A stretch of 36,445 nt of DNA from Acinetobacter lwoffii (GCA_013530545.1 SPVA01000050.1:1-36445), one strand, 5' to 3'; positions 15,900 through 24,507 are shown, counted from the first letter of the stretch. The notes: generated by a model not told the origin, from the letters alone. Numbers and translations are program-made.

Positions 15900-16714
15900 G
15901 CGCGATTCGCTTATATGCCGAATCTGACTATCAAGAGAAAGCACAGCACTTCGAGGCTGTGCTTTCTTCTCGTGGGGTACAGGTCGAGATTGAAACTGTT
16001 GAAAAACTCAATGCACGTTTTTTCCGTTTAAACCCTGAACTGGCCCTTTGTGTCGATGCTGAGGGACTCTGGTTATGTGCCAACGGCATGAAGATGCAAC
16101 CGGACTGGCAAGCGGAAACCGGGCGTTTAAAACGCGCATCTTTAAAGTCAGAAATGATCGCACGCGCCTGTAATTTAAGTGAAAAACCAAGCTTAGTTGA
16201 TGCGACTGCGGGTCTGGGACATGACAGTCTGTTGATGGCACATTTAGGTGCGCAAGTGACTCTGGTTGAACGGCATCCGATTCTGTTCACCTTGCTTGAA
16301 GATAGCCATACACGTGCCCAGTCGGATGCATTCCTGAGTCAGGTCGTGTCGCGGATTAATTTGGTCTTTTCTGATTCAGCCGATTATTTAAAACAGCAGG
16401 CCGAGCAGCAGCAGATTGTTGATGTGGTTTATCTTGATCCAATGTTCCCACAGCGGGATCAAAATCAGCAGGCAGTCAAGAAGCAGGCACAGGTCAAAAA
16501 ACAGATGCAGCTGTTGCATATGTTATTGCCTGAAGATGGTGAAATGGATCTGGGTGATAACCTTCTAGAACTGGCGCAGAAAATTGGCAAGCGTGTCGTG
16601 GTCAAACGTCCGCGTCTGGCGGTATTTCTGGCCGGAAAAGAGCCAAATCATCAATGGCAAGGCGATGCCTGTCGCTTTGATGCGTATTTTCAGCATGAAC
16701 TTGTAGCTGAATAG
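15893..16714 (+). CDS. rsmJ: 16S rRNA (guanine1516-N2)-methyltransferase
   Basis: 273 residues. SAM-dependent methyltransferase that makes m2G1516 in 16S rRNA. The SAM-binding motif I is [10 protein letters not shown] (about residues 103-112), motif [10 protein letters not shown], and the catalytic/target-base motif [10 protein letters not shown], all typical of RsmJ (YhiQ). The ATG at 15893 overlaps the uppP stop (TAA 15897-15899); an in-frame TTG at 15884 is unlikely. Probably coupled to uppP translation. Confidence 0.95.
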   Translation: MVSAIRLYAESDYQEKAQHFEAVLSSRGVQVEIETVEKLNARFFRLNPELALCVDAEGLWLCANGMKMQPDWQAETGRLKRASLKSEMIARACNLSEKPSLVDATAGLGHDSLLMAHLGAQVTLVERHPILFTLLEDSHTRAQSDAFLSQVVSRINLVFSDSADYLKQQAEQQQIVDVVYLDPMFPQRDQNQQAVKKQAQVKKQMQLLHMLLPEDGEMDLGDNLLELAQKIGKRVVVKRPRLAVFLAGKEPNHQWQGDACRFDAYFQHELVAE

Positions 16715-16834
16715 GATAATGGCTTCTTTATTAAGCAAAGATTTGTTATATATTTAAAATTAGCATTGATTAAATGCTTATCAAGCATAAACTTATTCAG
16801 CACATTAGCGAGCCACTCATCTCCTTGAAATCCT

Positions 16835-18217
16835 ATGATCGACTTTAAACCCTCCATTAATTTTTGGCACGATTTTAAGAGCAACCAAATTGCCGGGATG
16901 TGGTTATTTCTGGGGTCGAGGCGTTCTTTACAACTGGTCCGTCCATCCATCATGCAACTGGTGTTCTGGGGGATCTTGGGTGGCTGCGCCAACAGTTTGT
17001 TTAGCTGGCTCAGTTCAGGCCGTATGGGAGATTTTAACTCTCAAGGTCTGATCAGTTATGCGCTTTGGCCTTTCATTGCCCTGATTGTCGGTATTTTTCT
17101 GTCACAGCGGGTCAATAATCCACGCTTGATGCTGGTGCCAGCCTTGTTGTGGCTGGTATTAGATACCCATATCATGCTGTTCCAGTGTCTGATCCAGTAT
17201 CTGGGTGATCTGGATTATCTGCCTTATATCCTCTACGACTATATTCCAACGCTCTTTGTCATACTGTTTGTCTGGCAAAGTCTGGCAGTCGTCTGGGTCA
17301 TCTCGCGTGAATTAAAATGGCCGTGGTGGGAACGTGCGCTGATTATGCTGGCGACCCTGTTTACCTTGGTGGTCTGGCAGATTTCAGTTAAAGATCAGCC
17401 GATCTGGAAAGTCGAAGAAATTCCACCGAGTTTTGCCGAAGATGCTTTCTATGCCCAGCCAACTTTGCTGAATAAAGCGCTGGAAAATATCGAGTATGGT
17501 GAATTTGCACAGTCACACTGGTATTTCATGGGAGTAGCTGGAGCGAGCTATCAGGATGTATTCCATTCTGAAGTTGAGCGGATTAAAGAGCAGTTTGATA
17601 CCCGTTTTGGTACTTTTGGCCGATCGATTGCCTTGGTCAATCACCCAGCGACACGTACCACTATGCCGATTGCTTCCAAAACCAGTATGGAGCTGACATT
17701 GCGCCGTATGGGGCAGCAGATGAACCGTGAAAGTGACGTATTATTTTTATATATGACCTCTCACGGTTTGCCGAATGTATTTGAAATGGAAAATGCCCCA
17801 CTGGATCTGGCGCAGGTTGATCCAAAATGGTTGCGTGAAACACTAGATGCATCAGGCATACGTTGGCGCGTGATCGTAATCTCGGCCTGTTTTTCAGGCA
17901 GTTTTGCTTCAGCCTTACAGAATGACAATACTTTGGTGATTACGGCTTCTGCAGCCGACCGTCAGTCTTTTGGCTGTTCGAATGAAGCGGATTATACCTA
18001 TTTTGGTCGTGCGTTCTTTGATGAAGCCATGCGTGAAAATAGCAGCTTGCAAAGCGCTTTCGCACAGGCCACAGATACTGTAGCAAAATGGGAATCGGCT
18101 CAAGGTTTTGAGCCATCAGAACCGCAATGGGTCATCGGTAAGAATATGGAATTGATGTTGCCACAACTGGAGCAACGTTTATTTCCACAAACCAGTACGG
18201 CGACACCATCTCCCTAG
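16835..18217 (+). CDS. Membrane-anchored C13-family (legumain-like) cysteine peptidase
   Basis: 460 residues. The N-terminal ~190 residues hold about five predicted membrane helices (roughly 38-58, 72-90, 98-117, 130-157, 168-185). The remainder is a soluble clan CD peptidase domain with the His-Gly motif YMTSHGLP (His310) and, 42 residues later, ISACFSGSF (Cys352), the His/Cys dyad and spacing of C13 peptidases (legumain, GPI8) and their bacterial relatives. Bacterial C13 proteins are poorly characterised; substrate and role are unknown. It stands alone between rsmJ (120-base gap) and fghA. No strong Shine-Dalgarno beyond TCCTTGAAATCC. Which side of the membrane the peptidase faces cannot be decided here. 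Confidence 0.88.
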   Translation: MIDFKPSINFWHDFKSNQIAGMWLFLGSRRSLQLVRPSIMQLVFWGILGGCANSLFSWLSSGRMGDFNSQGLISYALWPFIALIVGIFLSQRVNNPRLMLVPALLWLVLDTHIMLFQCLIQYLGDLDYLPYILYDYIPTLFVILFVWQSLAVVWVISRELKWPWWERALIMLATLFTLVVWQISVKDQPIWKVEEIPPSFAEDAFYAQPTLLNKALENIEYGEFAQSHWYFMGVAGASYQDVFHSEVERIKEQFDTRFGTFGRSIALVNHPATRTTMPIASKTSMELTLRRMGQQMNRESDVLFLYMTSHGLPNVFEMENAPLDLAQVDPKWLRETLDASGIRWRVIVISACFSGSFASALQNDNTLVITASAADRQSFGCSNEADYTYFGRAFFDEAMRENSSLQSAFAQATDTVAKWESAQGFEPSEPQWVIGKNMELMLPQLEQRLFPQTSTATPSP

Positions 18218-18260
18218 ATCAATGTCATCCACAGACCGGTTGCAATAATAAGGAATAGCC

Positions 18261-19097
18261 ATGGAACTTATACAGAACAATAGAAGCTTTGAAGGTGAAC
18301 AGCGGATTTATCGTTTTGATTCACGCTATCTTAAAACACCGACTAAATTTGGCATTTTTCTGCCGCCTCAAGCTTTAGAAGGTCACAGCTGTCCGGCATT
18401 ATTCTATCTGGCAGGTTTGACCTGTACCGAAGAAACCTTTGCCATCAAGGCGCATGCACAGCGTTTGGCGGCGCAACTTGGCTTGATTCTGATTACACCA
18501 GATACCTCACCACGTGGTGAAAGCGTGGCAGAAGGCGACAACTGGGATATCGGTCAGGGTGCAGGTTTTTATATTAATGCCACTCAGGCACCATGGGCTG
18601 AACATTATCAGATGGAAAGCTTTATTGTCGATGAGCTTTATGCACTGGTCACTGAGGAGTTCGTGATTCATCCCGGCAAGATCGGCATCTTCGGCCACTC
18701 TATGGGCGGTCATGGCGCATTGACCTTGGCATATAAATATCCAGAAAAATTTAAATCTGTTTCAGCCTTTGCACCGATTTGTGCACCGAGTCAGTGTCCT
18801 TGGGGTGACAAGGCATTCTCGAATTATCTGGGTACTGAGAAAGAGGCATGGCTCGAACATGATGCGACCGCTTTGGTTCAAGAAAAGGGCGCATTATTTA
18901 GCGATATCCTGATTGATCAGGGTTTTTCGGATCAGTTCTATAGTCAGCTTAATCCAGCCTTGTTTCAGCAAGCTTGTGATGCCGTCAACCAGCCGCTAAC
19001 TTTGCGTGAACATCAGGGCTATGATCATGGTTATTACTTTATTCAAAGTTTCGTAGATGACCATTTGCAATTCCATGCCGTGCAGTTAAATCCTTAA
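18261..19097 (+). CDS. fghA: S-formylglutathione hydrolase
   Basis: 278 residues, esterase D family. Hydrolyses S-formylglutathione to formate and glutathione, the second step of glutathione-dependent formaldehyde detoxification. The alpha/beta-hydrolase triad is visible: Ser147 in GHSMGGHG, Asp224 in DQGFSDQFY and His256 in YDHGYYF. LAGLTCTEETF near residue 50-60 and DTSPRG are also family hallmarks. The usual partner, glutathione-dependent formaldehyde dehydrogenase (adhC/frmA), is not adjacent in this window. Preceded by AAGGAA. Followed by a terminator, so transcribed alone or with the C13 peptidase gene. Confidence 0.95.
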   Translation: MELIQNNRSFEGEQRIYRFDSRYLKTPTKFGIFLPPQALEGHSCPALFYLAGLTCTEETFAIKAHAQRLAAQLGLILITPDTSPRGESVAEGDNWDIGQGAGFYINATQAPWAEHYQMESFIVDELYALVTEEFVIHPGKIGIFGHSMGGHGALTLAYKYPEKFKSVSAFAPICAPSQCPWGDKAFSNYLGTEKEAWLEHDATALVQEKGALFSDILIDQGFSDQFYSQLNPALFQQACDAVNQPLTLREHQGYDHGYYFIQSFVDDHLQFHAVQLNP

Positions 19098-19141
19098 AGC
19101 AAGACTGCACACATCTAGCAGTACTAAAAAGATTAAAAAAC

Positions 19142-19174
19142 CTCCAAAATGTTTTTACATTTTGGGGTTTTTTC
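19142..19174 (+). terminator. Rho-independent terminator after fghA
   Basis: Stem CTCCAAAATGT (19142-19152) / ACATTTTGGGG (19157-19167), with one G-T pair and loop TTTT, followed by TTTTTTCTTTT. Confidence 0.85.
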
Positions 19175-19217
19175 TTTTAGTATCAAGTGTATAAAAGTAT
19201 AAAAAATTGGGGTCGTC

Positions 19218-20313
19218 ATGCAGCAGACAGCAGACGGTATTCGTGTCAGTGAGCCATTATTTCCAGCTGCTTCAAGTTTTTCGACTGAAGCCACGCCTTC
19301 AGTCCGCCCCAAATATCAGCGTTATGGATTCAGATTTCATGGCAGTGCATCCGAATATTTTGGTATCTGGATGGTGAATCTGATGTTAACCATTATTACG
19401 CTTACTTTGTATAGCCCTTGGGCAAAGGCACGCCGTATGCGTTATTTCTACGGTAATACCCAATTGTTAAAACATCGCTTTGACTTCATTGCCATGCCAA
19501 GCCGAATTCTACTAGGTCGTCTACTGGCATTGGAGCTGTATGTGGTAACAGTGATCTTGACCAATTACTCCATCTTGGCCACCAGTTCATTATTGCTGAT
19601 TGCTGCGATCTGTCTACCTTGGTTAATTCGTATGACCCTGAAATTTAAGGCTCGGAATAGTAAATATGGTAATGTCCGGTTTCATTTTAGTGGAAGTAAT
19701 CGGGAAGCCTATAGAGTCTTATGGCTCGCGATATTGGTTAATATTTTTACTCTGTTTCTTTTCAGCCCAGTGGTGATCTGGCTATACAAACGTTACTGCT
19801 TTAATCATTTATCGATCGGACAACTTCAGTTCAGACTAGGGATTCAGTTGTCTAAATTTATGTCAGCAGTCTATGTTCCCTTATGTCTGTGTCTGGTGAT
19901 TGGTATCGCATGGAGTGCAGCAATCGTTTACTGGGTCGATTTCATCGGTACAAACCTGTTTACCTTGGGTATTGTATTGAGCTATCTATTTTGTCTGGCC
20001 TTGGTCTGGCCGATGATCTCTGCACGTTTATATATATACCTGGAATCATGTAGAGCTTGGTCAAAGTTACTTTAAAACACGGGTAACTACCTGGCGTTAT
20101 AGCTGGATTGTGCTGAGCAACTGGATAGTGCGTGTTCTTAGTCTGGGCTTAATGACGCCTTGGGCTGCCATCCGTTTATATGAATATCAGTTAAAACACT
20201 TAGAACTATATGTGGCAGAAGATGAAGCTAATCTTGAGCATATCTTGCAACCTGATCCGAGTGCTTTGGCCGATGAAATCCTGGACGTATTTGATTTCGA
20301 TGCGTCGCTATAG
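19218..20313 (+). pseudogene. YjgN-family (DUF898) membrane protein, frameshifted
   Basis: The first part, 19218-20075, encodes 285 residues of a DUF898/YjgN multi-helix inner-membrane protein (YGFRFHGSASEYFGIW, LYSPWAKARRMRYFYGNT). Its frame is then lost and ends in a non-family tail. The family continues in the next frame from about 20032 (YTWNHVELGQSYFKTRVTTW and onward) to a stop at 20313. The switch lies exactly in a TATATATATA tract (20029-20038). Adding one TA unit restores RLYIYTWNHVELG and a 365-residue protein. Function of YjgN proteins is unknown. The gene sits 11 bases before an M48 peptidase gene, a pairing I recall from other proteobacteria. Real frameshift, phase-variable tract and sequencing error are all possible. 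Confidence 0.85.
20029..20038 (+). repeat. (TA)5 dinucleotide tract at the yjgN-like frameshift
   Basis: Five TA units. Six units would put the upstream and downstream parts of the gene in one frame, so loss of one unit explains the disruption fully. Confidence 0.85.
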
Positions 20314-20324
20314 GAGTAAATGTG

Positions 20325-21464
20325 ATGAAACGACCTGTTGAAGTTAAGTTTTATGATGGAATTCTCGCTGAAGCCCGCCGTGCCTGGATTGTGCCGGATC
20401 AGCAACAAGGAATTGCCTTGAAACTTGATGAGGATGTTCCAGCACAAGTTAGCGCTGCAGATTTTTATTTTTCTTATCCGGACATGGCCTACATTGGTGG
20501 TGTCGGTGGTCGTAAACCGATTATTGAGTTACCTGAAGAACGTCGGATTGAGTTTTTAAGCAAAGCGCCACATTGGCTCGGGATTAAACATAAAGATATT
20601 TATCATGCAATCTGGAAGTTTGAACGTTCACCGATCCTGATTTTCTTTTCCATGATCATCGTGATTAGTGCAGTGATTGTGATTTTAAAATGGGGGATTC
20701 CTTATAGTGCCAAACAGCTGGCAAAATTCCTTCCGGAGCAGACTCTGGTTGAAGTAGGCAACCGGACAGAGCAGCAGTTAATTGCCCAGACCCAACCAAG
20801 TACACTACCGGAAGAACAGCAGATGCGATTAAAAACTTTGTATGAACAAAAGATTGCTGTAGGAAAACCTGCAAAAATTATTTTCCGTCAAGGTGGATCA
20901 AGCATGGGCATGAATGCCGCAGCCATCCCGAATAACACCATTATTGTGACTGATGAACTGGTGAAAATCAGCGGCACCGATGAGGAAGTCCTTGCAGTAC
21001 TGGCCCACGAACAAGGCCATCTGGTACAGAAGCACAGCATGCAGAAAGTGATTTCTAATCTGGGGGCGGCGGGACTGTTTGCCTTGGTGACTGGAGATTT
21101 AAGTGATGTGGTCACCGCATCTGTAGTCGTGTTGACCGATGCCGGATATTCGCAGGCGATTGAACTGGATGCCGATGACTATGCCATGCAGCATTGGCAT
21201 CAACAGCAGATTTCCAGTATTCACTTGTCTAATTTTTTGCAGCGGGTGGAAAATGCCAGAATACTGGCAGAGGAATCGCAAACCTTAAAAATGAAAAATT
21301 TCACTCTCAATATCGATGGAAAAGACCGGCATCTGACAGAAACCGAACTGAAATGGATTCGCCTGATCGGGAAGTTTAAAAAATATCTGGAATCACATCC
21401 CGAACTGGATAAAAGGATTCAGCGTATTCATGCCTTTAATGAACAGGCGAATCATCGTATTTAG
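20325..21464 (+). CDS. Membrane-anchored M48-family metallopeptidase
   Basis: 379 residues from ATG 20325; AGGAG at 20312-20316 is eight bases upstream, better placed for this ATG than for the GTG at 20322. The N-terminal ~100 residues form a small domain (VEVKFYDGILAEARRAWI, then YPDMAYIGGVGGRKPIIELP). One membrane helix spans about 103-122, followed by a zinc peptidase domain with LAHEQGH (HExxH at residues 228-232) and the third-ligand/support motif ELDADDYAM. M48 enzymes (HtpX, BepA, Oma1) take part in membrane or periplasmic protein quality control; no substrate can be named here. It follows the DUF898 gene, probably in one operon, and ends before a palindromic terminator. Confidence 0.92.
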   Translation: MKRPVEVKFYDGILAEARRAWIVPDQQQGIALKLDEDVPAQVSAADFYFSYPDMAYIGGVGGRKPIIELPEERRIEFLSKAPHWLGIKHKDIYHAIWKFERSPILIFFSMIIVISAVIVILKWGIPYSAKQLAKFLPEQTLVEVGNRTEQQLIAQTQPSTLPEEQQMRLKTLYEQKIAVGKPAKIIFRQGGSSMGMNAAAIPNNTIIVTDELVKISGTDEEVLAVLAHEQGHLVQKHSMQKVISNLGAAGLFALVTGDLSDVVTASVVVLTDAGYSQAIELDADDYAMQHWHQQQISSIHLSNFLQRVENARILAEESQTLKMKNFTLNIDGKDRHLTETELKWIRLIGKFKKYLESHPELDKRIQRIHAFNEQANHRI

Positions 21465-21480
21465 TTTCTGATCATTGCTA

Positions 21481-21503
21481 TGCCTTGATCATCAAGGCAT
21501 TTT
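21481..21503 (+). terminator. Terminator after the M48 peptidase gene
   Basis: Stem TGCCTTGA (21481-21488) / TCAAGGCA (21492-21499), loop TCA, followed by TTTTAG. The T-run is short. It may serve the convergent DUF2218 gene only weakly. Confidence 0.7.
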
Positions 21504-21508
21504 AGTCC

Positions 21509-21787
21509 CTATCTTTGCCAGTCGGCAGTCAGATGTTCCTGTCCCATACGGATCAGATGATCCAGCACGACATTTTCGAGTTTATTCAGGTCAGTAAATT
21601 CATCTGTGCTTTGAATCGTTACGGTAAGATGATCTGCCTCTGGGATCAGGTTCACTTCCGCACTTGGAAAATGAATCAGGAAATTTTGTTCGGTTTCATC
21701 AATATTAAATTTATGTTTCCAGTGATTGGCCAGGCGTTTGGCAATTCGTGAAGCTTGTTGCGTCTGGATATGGGCAATACTTTTCAT
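21509..21787 (-). CDS. DUF2218 domain protein
   Basis: 92 residues. Matches the DUF2218 pattern as I recall it: A-x-I-x-T-x-x-A-S-R-I-A-K-R-L-x-N-H-W-x-H-K at the N-terminus, a central FPSAEVNLIPEADHLTVTI, then NVVLDHLIRMGQEHLTADWQR. Family members often sit near iron or siderophore transport genes, but no such genes are present here. Small, soluble, no signal peptide. Function unknown. Convergent with the M48 peptidase gene and divergent from rpe. Confidence 0.85.
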   Translation of the reverse strand: MKSIAHIQTQQASRIAKRLANHWKHKFNIDETEQNFLIHFPSAEVNLIPEADHLTVTIQSTDEFTDLNKLENVVLDHLIRMGQEHLTADWQR

Positions 21788-21911
21788 CAGTCTTCTACAC
21801 TATTCATCATTATCCTGCACTTTAAACCAGGCGGTGATGTCGGCATAAGCCTCAAAGCGTTACACAGCGTTTTAATCTTGCAACATCGAATCACAGTAGC
21901 CGGAGCGGATT

Positions 21912-21920
21912 TGATATAAT
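21912..21920 (+). promoter_or_regulatory. Extended -10 promoter of rpe
   Basis: TGATATAAT: a consensus TATAAT (21915-21920) with the extended -10 TG (21912-21913). No good -35 lies 17 bases upstream, as is common for extended -10 promoters. Transcription would start near 21927, about 30 bases before the rpe ATG. Confidence 0.65.
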
Positions 21921-21955
21921 GGGAAAAATCCAATTTCAACAAGCCAGGTTCTCCC

Positions 21956-22642
21956 ATGTCCAAGCCTTATTTAATTGCCCCTTCTATTTTATCTGCTGAC
22001 TTTGCCCGTTTAGGTGAAGAAGTCGAGAACGTGTTGGAAGCAGGTGCAGACGTTGTCCATTTTGATGTCATGGATAACCATTATGTGCCGAACCTGACTT
22101 TTGGTGCGGGTGTTTGCAAGGCCTTGAAAAATTATGGGATCAAGGCGCCAATTGATGTGCATTTGATGGTTAAGCCGGTGGATCGCATGATCGGAGATTT
22201 CCTTGAAGCAGGTGCTGATATCATTACTTTCCACCCGGAAGCATCTGATCATATTGACCGTTCTTTACAGTTGATCAAATCAGGTGGTGCCAAAGCGGGT
22301 CTGGTATTTAACCCAGCAACGCCACTGCATTACCTGGACTATGTGCTGGATAAAGTCGATCAAATCCTGCTCATGAGCGTGAACCCGGGCTTTGGCGGAC
22401 AGAAATTTATTCCAATGACTTTGGATAAATTACGTCAGGCACGCAAACTGATTGATGCCTCAGGTCGTGAGATTCGTCTGGAAGTCGATGGTGGCGTTAC
22501 GCCAAGCAATATTCGTGAAATTGCCGAAGCGGGTGCCGATATGTTTGTGGCAGGTTCAGCTATTTTTGGCAAGCCGGATTATAAAGCTGTGATTGATGAA
22601 ATGCGTGCGGAATTAGCGAGAGTAGGTCAGGTTCAATTGTAA
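21956..22642 (+). CDS. rpe: Ribulose-phosphate 3-epimerase
   Basis: 228 residues, TIM-barrel metalloenzyme interconverting D-ribulose 5-phosphate and D-xylulose 5-phosphate in the pentose phosphate pathway. Motifs: [30 protein letters not shown] (metal-binding His35 and catalytic Asp37), [19 protein letters not shown] (phosphate loop) and [11 protein letters not shown] with the second catalytic Asp. A CCAGG-type ribosome-binding site lies before the ATG. Usually followed by gph in other gammaproteobacteria; here it stands alone with its own promoter. Confidence 0.97.
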   Translation: MSKPYLIAPSILSADFARLGEEVENVLEAGADVVHFDVMDNHYVPNLTFGAGVCKALKNYGIKAPIDVHLMVKPVDRMIGDFLEAGADIITFHPEASDHIDRSLQLIKSGGAKAGLVFNPATPLHYLDYVLDKVDQILLMSVNPGFGGQKFIPMTLDKLRQARKLIDASGREIRLEVDGGVTPSNIREIAEAGADMFVAGSAIFGKPDYKAVIDEMRAELARVGQVQL

Positions 22643-22670
22643 TCGTTAAAAACTCATAAGTGCACAAATA

Positions 22671-22715
22671 TGTGGATAACTTTATGGATAAGTGTGTAGA
22701 TATCTATGTTGATAA
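22671..22715. promoter_or_regulatory. Cluster of DnaA-box-like sequences after rpe
   Basis: TGTGGATAA (22671-22679) is the exact reverse complement of the consensus DnaA box TTATCCACA. TATGGATAA (22683-22691) and TGTTGATAA (22707-22715) each differ from it by one base. All three lie in the same orientation within 45 bases. Seen directly; DnaA binding is inferred. Confidence 0.45.
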
Positions 22716-22789
22716 CCATATGGATATGTTGCATAAAATGTAATCGTTTGTAGCCTGATTGATTGCGATTTAGACAAAATTTGTATAAA

Positions 22790-22815
22790 AAGAACTCAAG
22801 TTGGGTTCTTTTTTA
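22790..22815 (+). terminator. Rho-independent terminator downstream of rpe
   Basis: Stem AAGAACTC (22790-22797) / GGGTTCTT (22803-22810) with one G-T pair, followed by TTTTT. It lies about 150 bases after rpe. Confidence 0.78.
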
Positions 22816-23178
22816 TCGCTTATAACCCTTGTCTTTGGTGGTTGTTTATTCACCATAGGTTAATAATAGAACCAAGCAAAAAGTGATCAATGTCTCGCAT
22901 ATTTGTGTTTCATTATGTAATCACTCCAGACAAAGTTTAAATTTAATTGATGTGTATAACTTAAGATTCTGAGTCCATTCTCATGTCATTGTTGTGGGTG
23001 AATTGCCCGATTATTAGAACTATTTCTGACTTGGCATTTTCAAGATCTACCATAACCAGAGTAGCCATGAATGTCGTGAAGATTTGAGTAAGACAAAGTT
23101 AAGTTGTATCTCGAAAAGTCATGTTTTGTAAAAATAGCCAGATTGCTGCAACGCGGTTTTATAAAATTTTTACACCTA
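22816..23178. other. Intergenic region without a recognisable gene
   Basis: About 360 AT-rich bases between the rpe terminator and the riboswitch. I see no open frame longer than about 60 codons with coding character, no tRNA and no repeat. A short GGTG...CACC hairpin near 22838-22855 is weak. The promoter for gdx must lie in the right part, but no -35/-10 pair with normal spacing stands out. Confidence 0.5.
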
Positions 23179-23262
23179 GGAGGAACGACCTCCCTTGTGA
23201 ATTGCGTATCGGAATTTACAGGAAAAATCGTCAGGACGGCCTGATTCTTATATAAAAGGAGG
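23179..23262 (+). promoter_or_regulatory. Guanidine-II (mini-ykkC) riboswitch upstream of gdx
   Basis: Two small hairpins of the mini-ykkC type. P1: GGAGG (23179-23183) / CCTCC (23189-23193) with loop AACGA, which contains ACGA. P2: TCAGG (23231-23235) / CCTGA (23240-23244) with the exact ACGG tetraloop. Paired hairpins with ACGR loops are the guanidine-II signature. The Shine-Dalgarno GGAGG (23258-23262) is complementary to the P1 3' arm CCTCC, so P1 formation on guanidinium binding would free it, the accepted ON mechanism. The P1 loop has one extra A compared with a plain tetraloop, and the 37-base linker is near the long end. Confidence 0.85.
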
Positions 23263-23270
23263 AGGGCTGC

Positions 23271-23588
23271 ATGGCCTGGATCGTACTTATTCTTGCGGGT
23301 ATTTTTGAAATCGTTTGGGCATATTCGATGAAGCTGTCTGAAGGATTTACCAGACTTACCCCAAGTATTATTACCATTGTCTTCATGGTACTGAGTTTTG
23401 CTTTACTGGCTTATGCGATGCGTACTTTGCCGCTAGGTACAGCCTATACGATCTGGACCGGGATTGGTGCAGTGGGTTCATTTCTCATCGGTATTTGGGT
23501 TGTAGGTGAACCTGCTACAGCATTGCGTATGCTGGCTGCCGTACTCATCATTTCCGGTCTGGTGCTGATGAAAGTATCCTCTTCATAA
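23271..23588 (+). CDS. gdx: Guanidinium exporter (SMR family, Gdx/SugE)
   Basis: 105 residues, four membrane helices. Small multidrug resistance family transporter of the Gdx subtype, which exchanges guanidinium for protons as an antiparallel dimer. The essential Glu13 is present (AGIFEIVWAYSMK), with the subtype-typical SEGFTRLTPS, TLPLGTAYTIWTGIGAVGSF and GLVLMKVSS. The guanidine-II riboswitch directly upstream supports guanidinium as substrate rather than the broad quaternary-ammonium range of the Qac subtype. Strong Shine-Dalgarno GGAGG. Older name sugE. Confidence 0.95.
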   Translation: MAWIVLILAGIFEIVWAYSMKLSEGFTRLTPSIITIVFMVLSFALLAYAMRTLPLGTAYTIWTGIGAVGSFLIGIWVVGEPATALRMLAAVLIISGLVLMKVSSS

Positions 23589-23658
23589 TTTGTTTCTGCC
23601 TGTCTCGGTACTGGGTTAATATAGAAAATGAACTCAGTGATTGGGACAGGGCGCCATC

Positions 23659-24144
23659 ATGAACTTAAGTTATCTCTATATGGATTCTCCCGTAGGTCAG
23701 TTACGACTAGTCGCGAATGAAACCGCGCTGGTGGCCGTGCTTTGGGATTGTGAACAGCCGAATCGGGTGAAACTGGCGACCTTGGTTGAAGATCCGCAGC
23801 ATCCGGTATTGATTGAAACCAGACGCCAGCTCCAAGAATATTTTGCTGGTCAGCGCAATGTTTTTGACTTGCCTTTGGACTTTGCCGGTACTGATTTTCA
23901 GAAAAAAGTCTGGCAGGCTTTACTGAATATTCCCTATGGACAAACGCGAAGTTATCGCGACATTGCTGAACAGGTGGGTAATATCAAGGCGGTACGTGCC
24001 GTGGGTGCAGCCAATGGCAAAAACCCGATTTCGATTATTACACCCTGTCATCGCGTGATTGGTCGCAGTGGCAAGCTGGTAGGATTTGCCGGCGGTTTGG
24101 ATAAAAAAGAAATCCTGTTAAATATTGAGCGAACGCATCCATAG
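23659..24144 (+). CDS. ogt: Methylated-DNA-[protein]-cysteine S-methyltransferase
   Basis: 161 residues. Suicide repair protein that takes methyl groups from O6-methylguanine and O4-methylthymine onto its own cysteine. The active-site motif is ITPCHRVIGRSG with Cys130. The helix-turn-helix and arginine finger region (YGQTRSYRDIAEQVGNIKAVRAVGAANGKNP) is intact. The length fits Ogt without an Ada regulatory domain. Start at ATG 23659, behind AGGG; an in-frame TTG at 23641 is unlikely. Stands alone after gdx (70-base gap). Confidence 0.95.
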   Translation: MNLSYLYMDSPVGQLRLVANETALVAVLWDCEQPNRVKLATLVEDPQHPVLIETRRQLQEYFAGQRNVFDLPLDFAGTDFQKKVWQALLNIPYGQTRSYRDIAEQVGNIKAVRAVGAANGKNPISIITPCHRVIGRSGKLVGFAGGLDKKEILLNIERTHP

Positions 24145-24471
24145 ATCTCTTTTATAAATCAAAAAATGATCGTTCTATTGATATTTAAATGAATATTAAA
24201 AGCTTCTTCTCCCTCTGGGATAAGAAGCACTGCCTCGCAATGTGATGTGAGGGGTAAAACCTCTCCCTAGCCCTCTCCTACAAGGAGAGGGAATTTCCTT
24301 TATAGTGATTATAAAAAATGATTTATGAAAAAACTTTAATATCTACAAAGTTAAAAAAATGAAAAATTAGAATATCTAGTGGAAATTAATCTATCCATAC
24401 TTTGTGATTGGATTTATTTTGAAGTGGTATTTAAAGCAGCGTAAGCAGTCATAAGTTTTTTACGGACTCAT
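24145..24471. other. Intergenic region ogt-dusC
   Basis: About 330 AT-rich bases holding a palindromic repeat at 24258-24297. Otherwise I see no gene, no obvious promoter and no RNA gene. It lies between the ends of two convergent genes. Confidence 0.5.
24258..24297. repeat. Palindromic intergenic repeat, copy 3
   Basis: CCTCTCCCTAGCCCTCTCC (24260-24278), then TACAAGGAGAGGG. Nearly identical to the left end of the element at 1231-1262 (CCTCTCCCTGACCCTCTCC, then TAAAAGGAGAGGA). Here only one half-unit is present, without the inverted second arm. Confidence 0.8.
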
Positions 24472-24505
24472 AAAAAAGCCTTTGAATCATTCAAAGGCTT
24501 TTTGG
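24472..24505 (-). terminator. Rho-independent terminator of dusC
   Basis: Stem GCCTTTGAA (24478-24486) / TTCAAAGGC (24490-24498), flanked by A-run and T-run, so it works in both directions. It lies just beyond the dusC stop on the minus strand. Confidence 0.87.
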
Positions 24506-24507
24506 TT

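Noticed and set aside
22671..22715. Chromosomal or plasmid replication origin
   Set aside because: Only three DnaA-like boxes, no clear AT-rich unwinding repeats beside them and no dnaA, dnaN, gidA or rep genes nearby.
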